From the NCBI RefSeq assembly GCF_900188315.1, contig NZ_LT897781.1:2294001-2358000 (forward strand): a DNA stretch of 64,000 nt. Reading direction: 5' to 3'. A program made the translations under genes and the position numbers. The DNA comes from Marinobacter sp. es.042. Lineage in GTDB: Bacteria; Pseudomonadota; Gammaproteobacteria; Pseudomonadales; Oleiphilaceae. The notes under the pieces are model-generated. The model was given only the letters and a program-made list of their open reading frames with translations, was not told where the DNA came from and ran no database searches. Below, piece after piece: positions 24,493-34,511 of the stretch. The first letter of the stretch is position 1. Every line of letters starts with the position of its first letter.

Positions 24493-26022
24493 ATGTCTGA
24501 ATTGTCCTTTGCCGAACTGGGGCTGGATCCAGCCGTACTTGAAGCTGTGTCCGCCGTTGGCTACGAAACCCCGTCACCCATCCAGGCCCAGGCGATCCCC
24601 GCGCTGCTGGCCGGTAACCATCTGCTGGGCGTTGCCCAGACCGGAACCGGTAAGACCGCGGCATTTGCATTGCCCCTGCTGAGCCGGATTGACGCCTCTG
24701 TTACCGACCCCCAGATTCTGGTTCTGGCCCCAACACGGGAACTTGCCATCCAGGTGGCGGAAGCGTTTACCACCTACGCCAGCAAGTTCCGGAATTTCCA
24801 CGTTCTGCCCATTTACGGTGGCCAGGACTTTTATCCCCAGATCAAGGGCCTGCGTCGCGGTGCCCAGGTGATCGTGGGCACGCCGGGCCGGATGCTCGAC
24901 CACCTGCGCAAGGGCACCCTGAAGCTGGACAGCCTGAAAGCGCTGGTTCTTGATGAAGCCGACGAAATGCTGCGCATGGGCTTTATCGACGACGTGGAAG
25001 CGATCCTGGCGAAGACGCCGGAGAACTGCCAACGGGCATTGTTCTCGGCCACCATGCCGCCGCAGATCAAGAAAGTGGCCCAGACCTACCTGCGCAACGC
25101 CACAGAAGTTCGCATTGAAAGCGAAACCCGCACGGTCGAGCGCATCTCCCAGTTCGTTCTGCCGGTCTATGCTGAGCGCAAGCTGGATGCCCTGACCCGC
25201 ATTCTGGAAGTTGAGCCGATTGATGCCGCCATTATTTTTGTGCGCACCAAAGCGGAAACCACCATGCTGGCCGAAAAGCTTTCTGCCCGGGGCCACGCGG
25301 TCGCGCCCCTGAGCGGTGACCTGAACCAACGCCAGCGTGAACAAACGGTTGAAGACCTGAAGCGCGGGAAGAAAGACATTATCATTGCCACAGACGTGGC
25401 AGCGCGCGGTCTGGACGTTTCCCGTATCACACACGTCATCAACTACGACGTTCCCTACGACACTGAAGCGTACATCCATCGGGTCGGTCGTACTGGTCGT
25501 GCCGGTCGCGAAGGCAAGGCGATCCTGCTGGTAACACCGCGCGAGCGCAGTTGGCTGCGAACGCTTGAACGCGCAACAAACTCGCCGATGGAAGCTTACG
25601 AGTTGCCGTCTCCCGTCGAGCTCAAGAAAATGAGGGAGCAGCAGTTCGAGTCCCAACTGCTGGGCTTTGCGGAAGACAAGAAGTTGGCAAAGGCGATGTC
25701 GCTGCTGGACGAAATCGCCGAGCGCAATGACATGGACATGGCCATGGTAGCCGGCGCCCTCGCCTGCTGGATGGAAGCAGCTCAGCCAGGCTCCCTGCCC
25801 CTCGAACAACCAGAGGCCTTGCCAACCGTGTCGGCAACACCTCCCCGACGTGATCGTAAAGGTGGCGGCGGCCGTCCAGGCGAGAATCGCAAGGGCCCGA
25901 AAGGCGGTTTCAAGAAAGGTGGTCCGAAAGGACGTAGCGGTCCCGGTGGCCCCGGTGGTCGCGCCAAGCCTCCCGGCAAGGGCGGCAAGCCCGCAGGCAA
26001 GCGCCCACCTCGTCAGGCTTAA
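24493..26022 (+). CDS. deaD: DEAD-box ATP-dependent RNA helicase, DeaD/CsdA-like
   Basis: 509 residues from the ATG at 24493 (MSELSFAELGL); the frame is open 44 codons further upstream but that part is not helicase-like. All core motifs are present: Q motif (PSPIQAQAIP), AQTGTGKT, PTRELAIQV, TPGRMLDH, DEAD, SAT, IIFVRTK, TDVAARGLD and HRVGRTGRAGREG. After the RecA domains a helical region is followed by a basic glycine/lysine/proline-rich tail of about 75 residues, which would bind RNA; a DbpA-type domain is not evident. Family members remodel RNA in cold adaptation and ribosome assembly. The symbol is by similarity only. Its end overlaps folA by four bases. Confidence 0.93.
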   Translation: MSELSFAELGLDPAVLEAVSAVGYETPSPIQAQAIPALLAGNHLLGVAQTGTGKTAAFALPLLSRIDASVTDPQILVLAPTRELAIQVAEAFTTYASKFRNFHVLPIYGGQDFYPQIKGLRRGAQVIVGTPGRMLDHLRKGTLKLDSLKALVLDEADEMLRMGFIDDVEAILAKTPENCQRALFSATMPPQIKKVAQTYLRNATEVRIESETRTVERISQFVLPVYAERKLDALTRILEVEPIDAAIIFVRTKAETTMLAEKLSARGHAVAPLSGDLNQRQREQTVEDLKRGKKDIIIATDVAARGLDVSRITHVINYDVPYDTEAYIHRVGRTGRAGREGKAILLVTPRERSWLRTLERATNSPMEAYELPSPVELKKMREQQFESQLLGFAEDKKLAKAMSLLDEIAERNDMDMAMVAGALACWMEAAQPGSLPLEQPEALPTVSATPPRRDRKGGGGRPGENRKGPKGGFKKGGPKGRSGPGGPGGRAKPPGKGGKPAGKRPPRQA

Positions 26023-26528
26023 GCCTGGCGCCGATAGACCACGAAACTGTAGTCGTAAGGGTTGTTATCGGACGCGGAGAAATCCTCCCGTCCGATTTCT
26101 TCCCACTCATCCCAGTTTACTTCCGGAAAAAACGCATCCCCGTCCACCTCAGCGTGCACCTGGGTGATGTACATGCGATCAACCATTGGCAGCGCCTCGG
26201 CGTAGATCTGCCCGCCACCAATGATCATCACTTCGTCGCCACCTTCCAGCTCTGCCTGCGCCTCGGCCTTGACCAGCGCTTCGGGCAAAGACTTCGCAGC
26301 CACTGTTCCGGTTGGCGCTTCCCACGCTTCATTCCGCGAGATCACCACGTTCATCCGCCCCGGCAGCGGCCGACCGATGGAGTCCCACGTCTTCCGACCC
26401 ATGATGATGGGCTTGCCCATGGTGGCCTGTTTGAAATAACGGAGGTCACCCGGCAGATACCAGGGCAGATTGTTATTGCGGCCGATGACCCGGTTACGGG
26501 ACATGGCAACGATCAGGGCTTTTCTCAT
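26019..26528 (-). CDS. folA: Dihydrofolate reductase
   Basis: DHFR reduces dihydrofolate to tetrahydrofolate with NADPH, regenerating the cofactor used by thymidylate synthase, whose gene is immediately upstream. The 169-residue protein has the N-terminal RVIGRNNNLPWYLPGDLRYFK (here with NLPWYLPGDL at about 20-29, including the substrate-binding Asp), PIIMGRKTWDSIGRPLPGR and the GGGQIYAEALP nucleotide segment. It begins 23 bases after thyA and its end overlaps the convergent helicase gene by four bases. Confidence 0.97.
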   Translation of the reverse strand: MRKALIVAMSRNRVIGRNNNLPWYLPGDLRYFKQATMGKPIIMGRKTWDSIGRPLPGRMNVVISRNEAWEAPTGTVAAKSLPEALVKAEAQAELEGGDEVMIIGGGQIYAEALPMVDRMYITQVHAEVDGDAFFPEVNWDEWEEIGREDFSASDNNPYDYSFVVYRRQA

Positions 26529-26551
26529 GTACTGGCCTCTTCGGGGTTCGG

Positions 26552-27391
26552 TCAGATGGCAATCGGCGCCTTGATGCCCGGGTAGGGGGCATAGCCCTCA
26601 AAGTCGAAGTCTTCCAGTTCGTAATCGAAGATACTCGCGGGCTTGCGTTTGATCACCAACGTCGGCAACGCGCGGGGCTCGCGCTTCAACTGTTCGAAGA
26701 CGATGTCATCGGTCAGATGGTTCTGGTAGAGGTGACAGTCGCCGAAGGTATGCACAAACTCACCGACATCCAGATCACACTGCTGGGCAATCATGTGCGT
26801 CAGCAAGGCGTACGAGGCAATATTAAAAGGCACGCCCAGGAACAGGTCGGCGCTTCGCTGGTAAAGCTGGCAGGAGAGCTTGCCCTCCGCCACGTAGAAC
26901 TGGAACAGGCAGTGACAGGGTGCCAGCGCCATACGACCCTCGCGAACGTTATCCTGGGGACCGATGGATTCGTCCGGGAGTTCGGCGGGGTTCCAGGCGG
27001 ACACGATCAAACGGCGCGAATTCGGCTTGGTACGGATCTGTTCGATCACGTCACTGATCTGGTCAACAACCTCGCCATTGGGGCACTGCCAGCTGCGCCA
27101 TTGTTTGCCATAGATAGGCCCGAGATTACCATTTTCCAATGCCCACTCGTTCCAGATCGAGACTTTGCGCTCCTGAAGCCAGGTGTTGTCAGTGGAGCCA
27201 CGGAGAAACCAGAGCAATTCGTAGATGATACTGCGCAGGTGGACCTTTTTGGTGGTTACCAGAGGGAAGCCCTCCTGCAGGTTGAAGCGAATCTGACGGC
27301 CAAACACCGACCGGGTGCCGACACCGGTGCGGTCTCCCTTGTCGAATCCGTTATCAACAACGTCTTGCATAAGGTCGAGATAGGCTTTCAT
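26552..27391 (-). CDS. thyA: Thymidylate synthase
   Basis: ThyA makes dTMP from dUMP using methylene-tetrahydrofolate, producing the dihydrofolate that FolA reduces. The 279-residue protein contains [23 protein letters not shown], the catalytic cysteine in [31 protein letters not shown] and the C-terminal PIAI end typical of active enzymes. Compared with E. coli (264 residues) it has a short insertion around residues 140-155 before the catalytic segment. The ATG overlaps the lgt stop by four bases. Confidence 0.98.
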   Translation of the reverse strand: MKAYLDLMQDVVDNGFDKGDRTGVGTRSVFGRQIRFNLQEGFPLVTTKKVHLRSIIYELLWFLRGSTDNTWLQERKVSIWNEWALENGNLGPIYGKQWRSWQCPNGEVVDQISDVIEQIRTKPNSRRLIVSAWNPAELPDESIGPQDNVREGRMALAPCHCLFQFYVAEGKLSCQLYQRSADLFLGVPFNIASYALLTHMIAQQCDLDVGEFVHTFGDCHLYQNHLTDDIVFEQLKREPRALPTLVIKRKPASIFDYELEDFDFEGYAPYPGIKAPIAI

Positions 27392-28176
27392 CGGGCTTGT
27401 CTCCGGTAGGCAATAAACATCAGGGCGGCGCCGGCAACGATCATCGGGAAGGACAGTACCTGTCCCATGGTAAGCCAGTCAAAGGCAAGATAGCCCAGCT
27501 GCGGATCCGGCTGACGCACGAACTCCACCAGGAAGCGGAACACGCCGTAGCAGATGAGGAACAGACCGGAAACCGCCATGGTCGGGCGCTGCCGGGATGA
27601 GAACCACCACAGGATCACGAACAAGGCCACGCCTTCCAGGGCAAACTGGTAAAGCTGGGAAGGATGACGGGCAAGAGAATCCGGAGCGGTTCGAAACACC
27701 ATACCCCAGGCAACATCAGTGGGCTTGCCCCACAACTCGCCGTTAATAAAGTTTCCGATCCGCCCTGCACCGAGCCCAAGGGGCACCAGCGGCGCTACAA
27801 AGTCAGCCAGGCGCCAGAAACCGCTGCCCACCTTGCGGCCATACCACCACATGGCAAACATCACGCCCAGCAAACCGCCGTGGAAAGACATGCCCCCTTC
27901 CCAGACCCGCAGCAGCCAGAGCGGGTCCGCCAGGAAGGCGTCAAAGTTGTAGAACAGGACATAGCCGAAGCGGCCACCCAGGATGACCCCCAGGGCCAGG
28001 TAAAACAGAAGGTCACCCATCTGCTCTTCGTTGATAGGCGACCAGGGCTTGCGGGTGCGAATGCGTCCAAGCCACCAGCCGGCTAAAAAACCGAACAGAT
28101 AAGTCAGACCGTACCAGTGGATCTTGAGGGGGCCGATGGCAATAGCCACCGGATCAATCTGGGGATGCTGCAGCAT
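27388..28176 (-). CDS. lgt: Prolipoprotein diacylglyceryl transferase
   Basis: Lgt transfers diacylglycerol from phosphatidylglycerol to the lipobox cysteine of prelipoproteins in the inner membrane; likely clients in this window are RlpA and LpoA. 262 residues with seven membrane helices. The motifs [20 protein letters not shown] and the signature [13 protein letters not shown] are all present. The ATG at 28176 has a GAGAGG site; the TTG one codon earlier is less likely. It is coupled to thyA by an ATGA overlap. Confidence 0.96.
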   Translation of the reverse strand: MLQHPQIDPVAIAIGPLKIHWYGLTYLFGFLAGWWLGRIRTRKPWSPINEEQMGDLLFYLALGVILGGRFGYVLFYNFDAFLADPLWLLRVWEGGMSFHGGLLGVMFAMWWYGRKVGSGFWRLADFVAPLVPLGLGAGRIGNFINGELWGKPTDVAWGMVFRTAPDSLARHPSQLYQFALEGVALFVILWWFSSRQRPTMAVSGLFLICYGVFRFLVEFVRQPDPQLGYLAFDWLTMGQVLSFPMIVAGAALMFIAYRRQAR

Positions 28177-28186
28177 CAACTACCTC

Positions 28187-28984
28187 TCAGCTCAGGAGAA
28201 AACGGAGACCCACCAGCAGGAGCATGATGGAGAACGTACGCTTGAGAATCCGGGGGTTCAGCCGATGGGCCAGATTGGCGCCAACCCGGGCAAAGAAAAC
28301 GCTGGTGAGAATGATACCTATGAGCGCAGGCAGGTAAATGAAGCCGGCGCTCAGTTCCGGCACTGCGGGATGATGCCACCCGGTCCAGATGTTACCCAGC
28401 GCACCGGACACGGCGATGGGCAGACCACAGGCGGCAGATGTACCGACCGCCTGCTGCATCCGCACGTTACACCAGCTCAGGTAAGGCACCGTAAGGGTCC
28501 CGCCGCCGATTCCGAAAATCGCCGACCCCCAACCGATAAAGCCACCGGCGACGCCCAGACCTGCCACCCCGGGAACGTCGCGACCCGGCTTGGGGTCAAC
28601 CTGGAAAAACATTTTGAGCCCCACCAGAATGACAAAAATGCCGATGACCAGTTCGAGCGCGCGCCCGCTCATCATGGAGGCCGTCCAGGCGCCAACCAGG
28701 GCGCCGCCAATAATCCCGACCGTCATGGGCCGGAACAGATCCCAGCGCACGGCGCCGTGCTTGTTATGGGAGCGAATGGAGCTGACCGAGGTGAACACGA
28801 TGGTCGCGAGCGAGGTGCCTACGGCCAGATGGGGAATAATCTCCGGATCGACTCCCTGCAGACCAAAGGTGAACATCAACACGGGCACGATGATCAGCCC
28901 GCCACCAATGCCGAACAGCCCCGCCACGGTGCCTGCCAGGGCACCGAGGGCCAGATAAGAAGCTATTACGTAGAACAGAGTCAT
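28187..28984 (-). CDS. TSUP (TauE/SafE) family permease
   Basis: 265 residues from the ATG at 28984; an upstream GTG in frame (29026) would add 14 non-membrane residues and is less likely. It has about eight membrane helices in two repeats, each led by the family motif (GTVAGLFGIGGGLIIVPVL near the start, GWGSAIFGIGGGTLTVPYL in the second half, cited by their GLFGIGGG and IFGIGGG cores). TSUP proteins export sulfite, sulfoacetate or related organosulfur anions; no substrate can be read from the sequence. It ends eleven bases before the lgt start and is divergent from the NRDE gene. Confidence 0.9.
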   Translation of the reverse strand: MTLFYVIASYLALGALAGTVAGLFGIGGGLIIVPVLMFTFGLQGVDPEIIPHLAVGTSLATIVFTSVSSIRSHNKHGAVRWDLFRPMTVGIIGGALVGAWTASMMSGRALELVIGIFVILVGLKMFFQVDPKPGRDVPGVAGLGVAGGFIGWGSAIFGIGGGTLTVPYLSWCNVRMQQAVGTSAACGLPIAVSGALGNIWTGWHHPAVPELSAGFIYLPALIGIILTSVFFARVGANLAHRLNPRILKRTFSIMLLLVGLRFLLS

Positions 28985-29072
28985 TGTTTGAGCCGCACCG
29001 GGGAAACCAAGGCTGGTATGATACACAGCGCAAGAGTCAACTTCATTAAATCCGGGAGCCTACTCCTACACC

Positions 29073-29846
29073 ATGTGCCTGATCGCTTTCGCCGTTGGCC
29101 AGAACCCTCATTTCCCACTGGTGGTTGCCGCCAATCGGGATGAATTTTTCCGCCGCCCGACGGCCGCCATGGACTGGTGGACCACCGAATCCGGCACCCG
29201 GGTGCTTGCCGGCCGTGACCTGCTCTCCGGTGGCACCTGGCTTGCGATTAATACCGCGGGAGAGGTCAGCGCCGTAACCAACGTCCGTGAAGGGGCACCT
29301 GAAACCGGCCGTATCAGTCGGGGTGAACTGCCTTTGCGGGCACTCACTGATTCCCGGGAGCATCTTGAACGCTATCTGCTCGACACCGGCGACCAGTTTT
29401 CCGGCTTCAACCTGGTGCAGCTGACCACAGCAGACGGATGGTATTTCAGCAATCGGGATGCCCATCCGGGCCGACAAATCCACCGCGGGGTCTACGGACT
29501 GAGCAATCATCTGTTGCAGACGCCCTGGCCCAAGCTTCTGCGCCTTCGGCAGGCTGCGGGAGACACCATTGCCGCCGCCGGACGGGATGCGGCAACACTG
29601 CACAACGAGCTGATTCCGCTGCTCCAGGACAGCACGCCCGCGCCAGACCATATGCTGCCCGATACAGGCGTTGGCCTGGAGACGGAGCGCTTTCTGTCGT
29701 CGCCATTCATCGTGGGTTCGGACTACGGCACTCGGGCAACCACCGTGGTGACCGTTTCAGCCAGCGGTGAAATCGAGGTGACGGAACAGAACTGGGGTCC
29801 GGATGCCCGGACCGGTGAACGACGTCACTTCCACTGGCGGCGATAG
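29073..29846 (+). CDS. NRDE/TANGO2 family protein
   Basis: 257 residues beginning MCLIAFAVGQ with the family's hallmark NRDEFFRRPT (about residues 21-30) and later AGRDLLSGGTWLAIN, and a C-terminal GTRATTVVTVS strand pattern. The invariant Cys2 and the Asn-Arg-Asp-Glu motif place it in the NRDE (DUF833) family related to eukaryotic TANGO2, resembling N-terminal nucleophile hydrolases; haem trafficking has been proposed for some members, but the bacterial role is not settled. Confidence 0.93.
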   Translation: MCLIAFAVGQNPHFPLVVAANRDEFFRRPTAAMDWWTTESGTRVLAGRDLLSGGTWLAINTAGEVSAVTNVREGAPETGRISRGELPLRALTDSREHLERYLLDTGDQFSGFNLVQLTTADGWYFSNRDAHPGRQIHRGVYGLSNHLLQTPWPKLLRLRQAAGDTIAAAGRDAATLHNELIPLLQDSTPAPDHMLPDTGVGLETERFLSSPFIVGSDYGTRATTVVTVSASGEIEVTEQNWGPDARTGERRHFHWRR

Positions 29847-29857
29847 CGATCTGGCTC

Positions 29858-29866
29858 TGGTATAAT
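29858..29866 (+). promoter_or_regulatory. Extended -10 promoter for xseB-ispA
   Basis: TGGTATAAT is a perfect TATAAT with the extended-10 TGn, 36 bases before the xseB ATG and just after the NRDE gene stop. No strong -35 is visible, as often with extended -10 promoters. Confidence 0.6.
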
Positions 29867-29901
29867 CCGCGAAATTCTGCCACCCGATCGGAGGGCCCCT
29901 G

Positions 29902-30156
29902 ATGGCCGGTGAACAAGGCGCCACATCGATAGCCGATTTTGAGAAGTCTCTTGATGAACTGGAAAAGCTGGTTCGCGATCTGGAGCAGGGCGAGCTGTCC
30001 CTGGAACAGTCCCTGACGGCGTTCGAGCGGGGTGTAAAGCTGACCCGGGAATGCCAACAGGCGTTGAAGAGCGCCGAGCAACGGGTCGAACAACTGGTCC
30101 AGAACAGCGACGGCACCCTGGAAACCCGCCCGTTCTCACCGGATGATGCTGACTGA
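29902..30156 (+). CDS. xseB: Exodeoxyribonuclease VII small subunit
   Basis: XseB is the small subunit of exonuclease VII, which degrades single-stranded DNA with the large subunit XseA (not in the window). The 84-residue helical protein has the family pattern [26 protein letters not shown] (core [16 protein letters not shown]) and a second helix [25 protein letters not shown] site lies ahead of the ATG. Its stop overlaps the ispA start by one base (TGATG). Confidence 0.96.
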   Translation: MAGEQGATSIADFEKSLDELEKLVRDLEQGELSLEQSLTAFERGVKLTRECQQALKSAEQRVEQLVQNSDGTLETRPFSPDDAD

Positions 30157-31052
30157 TGTCCGGAAAGAACCTGCTTGCCTCTGGATTTCTGGAAACCTGC
30201 CGGGCCCGGGTCGATGCGGAACTGGACCGGTGCATTACCCGTGATTCCGCCTCTGGCCGGCTGCAGGAAGCCATGCGCTACAGCGTGCTGGGCGGTGGCA
30301 AGCGAATCCGGCCGGCCTTGTGTCTTGCGGCGGCAAAGGCATTGGGCCAGACCGGTGATGATGCCCTGATTCCTGCCTGCGCGGTAGAACTGATCCACGC
30401 CTACTCACTGATTCACGACGACCTGCCCGCCATGGACGACGACGAATTGCGCCGGGGACGGCCTACTACTCACATCGCGTTCGACGAAGCCACTGCCATC
30501 CTTGCTGGCGATGCCCTGCAGGCACTGGCTTTCGGCTGGCTTGCCGAAGCGCCGGGACTGTCTGAGTCGGTGCGTCTGATCATGGTCCGGGAGCTGGCCC
30601 GGGCCAGTGGCCACGGAGGAATGGTTGGTGGCCAGGCCATTGATCTGGAGTCCGTCGGCAAAACCCTGGCCTTGGCGCAACTTGAAACCATGCACCGCCA
30701 CAAGACTGGCGCCCTTATCGAAACCAGCGTGCGAATTGGCGCCCTGACGGCGCCGTCGGTCGACGAACAGGCCCTTGCTTCCCTGACCCAGTATGCCGAA
30801 GCCCTGGGCCTGGCCTTCCAGGTTCAGGATGACCTTCTGGACATCGAGGGCGATACAACGGTCATTGGCAAACCCCAGGGCTCGGATGCCGCCCGCGCCA
30901 AACCCACATACCCCGCCCTGCTTGGCCTGGAAGGCGCCAGGGAGCACCTGGCCAATCTGCTGGGACAGGCCAAGCAAAGTTTGCAGGCGTTTGGTCCCGA
31001 AGCAGACCCCCTGCGGGCAATGGCCGATTACGTGGTGGCAAGAACCCATTGA
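30156..31052 (+). CDS. ispA: Farnesyl diphosphate synthase (short-chain prenyltransferase)
   Basis: IspA condenses DMAPP with IPP to geranyl and farnesyl diphosphate, the precursor of undecaprenyl and quinone chains. 298 residues; GGGKRIRPAL, the first Asp-rich motif DDLPAMDDD with RRGRPTTH, and the second DDLLDIEGD followed by GKPQGSDAARAK are intact. The order xseB-ispA-dxs is standard and places isoprenoid supply near its use in wall carrier synthesis. Confidence 0.97.
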   Translation: MSGKNLLASGFLETCRARVDAELDRCITRDSASGRLQEAMRYSVLGGGKRIRPALCLAAAKALGQTGDDALIPACAVELIHAYSLIHDDLPAMDDDELRRGRPTTHIAFDEATAILAGDALQALAFGWLAEAPGLSESVRLIMVRELARASGHGGMVGGQAIDLESVGKTLALAQLETMHRHKTGALIETSVRIGALTAPSVDEQALASLTQYAEALGLAFQVQDDLLDIEGDTTVIGKPQGSDAARAKPTYPALLGLEGAREHLANLLGQAKQSLQAFGPEADPLRAMADYVVARTH

Positions 31053-31116
31053 ATCCCGGCGCTCCGAAGGCGCACACTGGCCGTAAATATTTTCGTAACA
31101 ACTGGCCCGCTTTGTG

Positions 31117-31145
31117 TGAAACAGCTTCCCCTGTTCCCTTATAAT
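31117..31145 (+). promoter_or_regulatory. Promoter candidate for dxs
   Basis: TGAAAC (31117-31122) and a perfect TATAAT (31140-31145) are separated by 17 bases, about 40 bases before the dxs ATG, in the 133-base gap after ispA. The -35 is weak. Confidence 0.55.
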
Positions 31146-31185
31146 GCCAGTCAGTTACTGAACGTACCGGAAAAGACCCGAGCAG

Positions 31186-33117
31186 ATGCAGGACACTTAT
31201 ATTTTCAAGGAAATCCCGTCACAGCGGCCCAATACGCCGCTTCTGGACCGGATTGACGAACCGGCCCAGCTCAGAGAGCTGGCCCCGGAACAGCTGACCC
31301 GGCTGGCCCGGGAGCTCAGGGCCTTTCTGTTATGGTCAGTGGGCCAGACTGGCGGTCATTTCGGGGCCGGCCTGGGCGTGCTTGAGCTTACCGTCGCCCT
31401 TCACTACGTCTTTGATACGCCGAGCGACCGCCTGGTGTGGGACGTCGGCCATCAGGCCTACCCCCACAAGATCCTGACCGGACGGAAAGAGTCCATGGGA
31501 AGCATCCGCCGCAAAGGCGGTCTGGCCGGCTTCCCGAAACGGGCCGAAAGCGAGTACGACACCTTTGGCGTCGGCCATTCCAGCACCTCCATCAGCGCAG
31601 CGCTGGGCATGGCCATCGCTGCACGCCTGCAGCAGACCGGTCGAAAGAGCATTGCTGTGATTGGTGACGGCGCCATGACCGCCGGCATGGCGTTCGAGGC
31701 ACTGAACCACGCCGGTCACCTGCACGCCGACATGCTGGTAATCCTCAACGACAATGACATGTCGATTTCCCGGAACGTTGGCGGGCTGTCCAACTACTTT
31801 GCCAAACTGCTGTCCAGTCGCACCTACAATCAGGTCCGCGATAGCAGCAAGAAGGTTCTGCAGGGAGCGCCACACCTGATGGCGCTGGCCAAGAAGACCG
31901 AGGAACACTTCAAGGGCATGATTGCCCCTGGCACGCTGTTCGAGGAACTGGGGTTCAACTACATCGGCCCGATCGATGGCCACGACCTGCCCCTGCTGGT
32001 GGAAACCCTGGAGAACATCCGGGAACTTGAAGGTCCGCAGTTCCTGCATGTGGTGACCACCAAAGGCAAGGGTTTTGCCCCGGCCGAAGCCGATCCGATC
32101 GGCTATCACGCCATCAACAAGATCGAGCCGGTTCCACCCAGTAAACCCGAACCGGTCAAGCCGAAACCGAAGAAGCCAAAATATGCCAACGTCTTCGGAC
32201 AATGGCTGTGCGATTCCGCCGAACAGGATGAGCGCGTGGTGGGCATCACCCCGGCCATGTGTGAAGGCTCGGATCTGCTGGCATTCTCACAGCGCTTCCC
32301 GGAACGCTATTTCGATGTCGCCATCGCCGAACAGCATGCAGTCACGCTGGCCGCGGGGCTCGCCTGTGACGGCGCCAAGCCGGTGGTCGCCATCTACTCA
32401 ACGTTCCTGCAGCGGGCGTACGATCAACTGATTCACGATGTCGCTATCCAGAACCTGGATGTGCTGTTCGCGATTGATCGCGCGGGCCTGGTCGGTGAAG
32501 ACGGCCCGACCCACGCTGGCGCTTTCGACATCAGCTACCTGCGCTGCGTGCCGAACATGGTGGTGATGACACCGTCGGACGAAAACGAAACCCGCCAGAT
32601 GCTCCAGACCGGCATGCTCTACGAAGGACCGGCATCGGTGCGCTACCCGCGTGGCACGGGCCCCGGTGCCGAAATTCAGCAGGAGCTGACGCCGCTTGAG
32701 ATTGGCAAGGGCCGCCGGATTCGCAACGGCAAAGGTGTTGCCATCCTCAACTTTGGCACCCTGCTGGCGCCTGCTCTGGAGGCCGCAGAAGCCATCGGCG
32801 CGACGGTCGCAGACATGCGCTTCGTCAAACCCCTGGATGAAGAACTGGTGCTGGAGCTGGCCGAGCAGCATGAACTGCTGGTGACCCTGGAAGAAAACGC
32901 CATTGCCGGTGGTGCAGGCAGCGCCGTGACCGAATTCCTGAACAGCCGCCTGGTTACCATGCCGGTACTTCAGCTGGGCCTGCCCGATACCTTTATGGAC
33001 CACGGCAAGCACGGGGAGCTGCTGGCCGAATGTGGTCTGGACGCCGCAGGTATTGAATCGTCGATCCGCACGCGGATCGAGACCCTGCGCCACCAGAATC
33101 TGAAAGCCGTCAAATAG
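31186..33117 (+). CDS. dxs: 1-deoxy-D-xylulose-5-phosphate synthase
   Basis: Dxs condenses pyruvate and glyceraldehyde 3-phosphate in a thiamine-diphosphate-dependent reaction, the first step of the MEP isoprenoid pathway. 643 residues. The thiamine-binding [18 protein letters not shown] segment, the transketolase pyrimidine-domain stretch [12 protein letters not shown] [14 protein letters not shown] and the [12 protein letters not shown] loop are intact. A lysine/proline-rich linker (about residues 320-335, [13 protein letters not shown]) lies between the first two domains and is longer than usual. Ends at a strong terminator. Confidence 0.98.
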   Translation: MQDTYIFKEIPSQRPNTPLLDRIDEPAQLRELAPEQLTRLARELRAFLLWSVGQTGGHFGAGLGVLELTVALHYVFDTPSDRLVWDVGHQAYPHKILTGRKESMGSIRRKGGLAGFPKRAESEYDTFGVGHSSTSISAALGMAIAARLQQTGRKSIAVIGDGAMTAGMAFEALNHAGHLHADMLVILNDNDMSISRNVGGLSNYFAKLLSSRTYNQVRDSSKKVLQGAPHLMALAKKTEEHFKGMIAPGTLFEELGFNYIGPIDGHDLPLLVETLENIRELEGPQFLHVVTTKGKGFAPAEADPIGYHAINKIEPVPPSKPEPVKPKPKKPKYANVFGQWLCDSAEQDERVVGITPAMCEGSDLLAFSQRFPERYFDVAIAEQHAVTLAAGLACDGAKPVVAIYSTFLQRAYDQLIHDVAIQNLDVLFAIDRAGLVGEDGPTHAGAFDISYLRCVPNMVVMTPSDENETRQMLQTGMLYEGPASVRYPRGTGPGAEIQQELTPLEIGKGRRIRNGKGVAILNFGTLLAPALEAAEAIGATVADMRFVKPLDEELVLELAEQHELLVTLEENAIAGGAGSAVTEFLNSRLVTMPVLQLGLPDTFMDHGKHGELLAECGLDAAGIESSIRTRIETLRHQNLKAVK

Positions 33118-33139
33118 ACGGAACACAAGCCTGAGAATG

Positions 33140-33172
33140 CAAAAAAGCCCGCAGAATCCGCGGGCTTTTTTG
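33140..33172. terminator. Bidirectional terminator between dxs and ribA
   Basis: AAAAAAGCCCGCAG-AATC-CGCGGGCTTTTTT: a GC-rich stem with an A-run left and a T-run right, placed between two convergent genes, so it should stop both. Confidence 0.93.
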
Positions 33173-33192
33173 TGTGTGGCTACAAAACCAGC

Positions 33193-33807
33193 TCAGATCT
33201 GAGGATCATCGTCCTGGTGTGTCTCCAGCCAGTGGCCCAGCTTGCTCTGCTTGGTATCGAGGTAGTGTTCGTTGTGGGGGTTGCGGCCCACATGCAGAGC
33301 GACCCTTTCGGTGATTTCGATGCCATAGGAGGACAGCGCTTTCACCTTGCGGGGGTTGTTGGTCATCAGCCGCAGGCTCTTGATGCCGAGATGCTCCAGC
33401 ATGTCCTTGCACATGCTGTAGTCACGCAGATCAGCCGCAAAACCCAGACGCTCATTGGCCTCCACCGTGTCAGCGCCCTGATCCTGCAGGTGGTAGGCCC
33501 GGATCTTGTTCAACAGGCCGATCCCCCGACCCTCCTGGCGCAGATACATGAGGATGCCCCGCCCTTCCCGGGCAATGCTGCGCAGCGCTTCTTCCAGCTG
33601 ATAGCCGCAATCACACCGCATACTGTAGAGAGCGTCGCCGGTCAGACATTCGGAATGCGTGCGGGCCAGCATGGGTTCGTCGCTATCGAGGTCGCCCAGG
33701 GTCAGGGCAACGTGCTCCTTTCCGGTGTCCGGTTCTTCAAAGCCGTGCATATCAAATACCCCGAACGGGGTCGGCAACCGGCAGGTCTGGATGTAACGAA
33801 CAGCCAC
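33193..33807 (-). CDS. ribA: GTP cyclohydrolase II
   Basis: RibA converts GTP to the first pyrimidine intermediate of riboflavin synthesis. I choose the GTG at 33807 ([16 protein letters not shown]), which has a GAGGAAA site and gives 204 residues, close to the E. coli 196; the frame is open 25 codons further. Zinc ligands are in [19 protein letters not shown] (the cysteines at C-x10-C-x-C) and RQEGRGIGL holds the catalytic Arg region. It is the monofunctional form without a RibB domain. No FMN riboswitch is seen upstream. Confidence 0.95.
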   Translation of the reverse strand: MAVRYIQTCRLPTPFGVFDMHGFEEPDTGKEHVALTLGDLDSDEPMLARTHSECLTGDALYSMRCDCGYQLEEALRSIAREGRGILMYLRQEGRGIGLLNKIRAYHLQDQGADTVEANERLGFAADLRDYSMCKDMLEHLGIKSLRLMTNNPRKVKALSSYGIEITERVALHVGRNPHNEHYLDTKQSKLGHWLETHQDDDPQI

Positions 33808-33941
33808 AGTGTTTCCTCGTGGTTCAGTCAATCGGGCCGCGCATTCTATCACGGGCCCGCCCGCTTGGCGTAGTCTCGGCACTGTCGCTCCTCCGGAGTG
33901 GTCTTGGTAACCAACACTTACGAGCGCGGCGGGCCGCCAGA

Positions 33942-34424
33942 TCAGGCTTTATCGGCGACCCAGTGGCCACTACGGCCGCCTTTCTTCTCCAGCAGACGCA
34001 CGGAATCTATCTCCATGCCACGATCGACCGCCTTGCACATATCGTACAGCGTCAGTGCCGCTACGCTTGCCGCGGTTAACGCCTCCATCTCGACACCGGT
34101 CTGGCCGGACAGTTTGCAGCGGGTCAGAATACGTACAGATGCCCCGTCATCGCCCGGAGTCAGTTCAACTTTCACAGACGTCAGGTTCAGCGCATGACAC
34201 AAGGGAATCAGATCATGGGTTTTCTTTGCGGCCATGATACCGGCGATGCGGGCAACAGCCAGGACATCCCCTTTGGGATGCTCACCCTCAATAATCATGT
34301 TCAGGGTTTCCGGCGCCATGCGAATGGTAGCTTCAGCGCGGGCCTCGCGTTCGGTGGCCGTCTTGTCGGTCACGTCCACCATGCGGGCTTCGCCCTTGTC
34401 GTCGAGATGGGTCAGTTTACTCAC
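33942..34424 (-). CDS. moaC: Cyclic pyranopterin monophosphate synthase MoaC
   Basis: MoaC acts with MoaA in the first stage of molybdenum cofactor synthesis, turning the 3',8-cyclo-GTP product of MoaA into cyclic pyranopterin monophosphate. From the GTG at 34424 (reading [17 protein letters not shown] after the start; GGGAGAG site) it has 160 residues, as in E. coli. Conserved parts are [18 protein letters not shown] and [21 protein letters not shown] with the catalytic KAVDR lysine. No other moa gene is in the window. Confidence 0.95.
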   Translation of the reverse strand: MSKLTHLDDKGEARMVDVTDKTATEREARAEATIRMAPETLNMIIEGEHPKGDVLAVARIAGIMAAKKTHDLIPLCHALNLTSVKVELTPGDDGASVRILTRCKLSGQTGVEMEALTAASVAALTLYDMCKAVDRGMEIDSVRLLEKKGGRSGHWVADKA

Positions 34425-34511
34425 GGTCTCTCCCGGAATCGGTTGTGCAAGATGGTGAAAAATGCAGGAACGACAGCATAACAGACATGGCCACGGCGTC
34501 ACTGACAAGTG

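Noticed and set aside
24574..25809. 411-codon frame antisense to the DEAD-box helicase
   Set aside because: The opposite strand has all helicase motifs; this frame has composition bias and no known fold.
28124..29143. 339-codon plus-strand frame over lgt start and TSUP permease
   Set aside because: Spans two real minus-strand membrane protein genes; its product is Gln/His/Arg-rich, typical of an antisense shadow.
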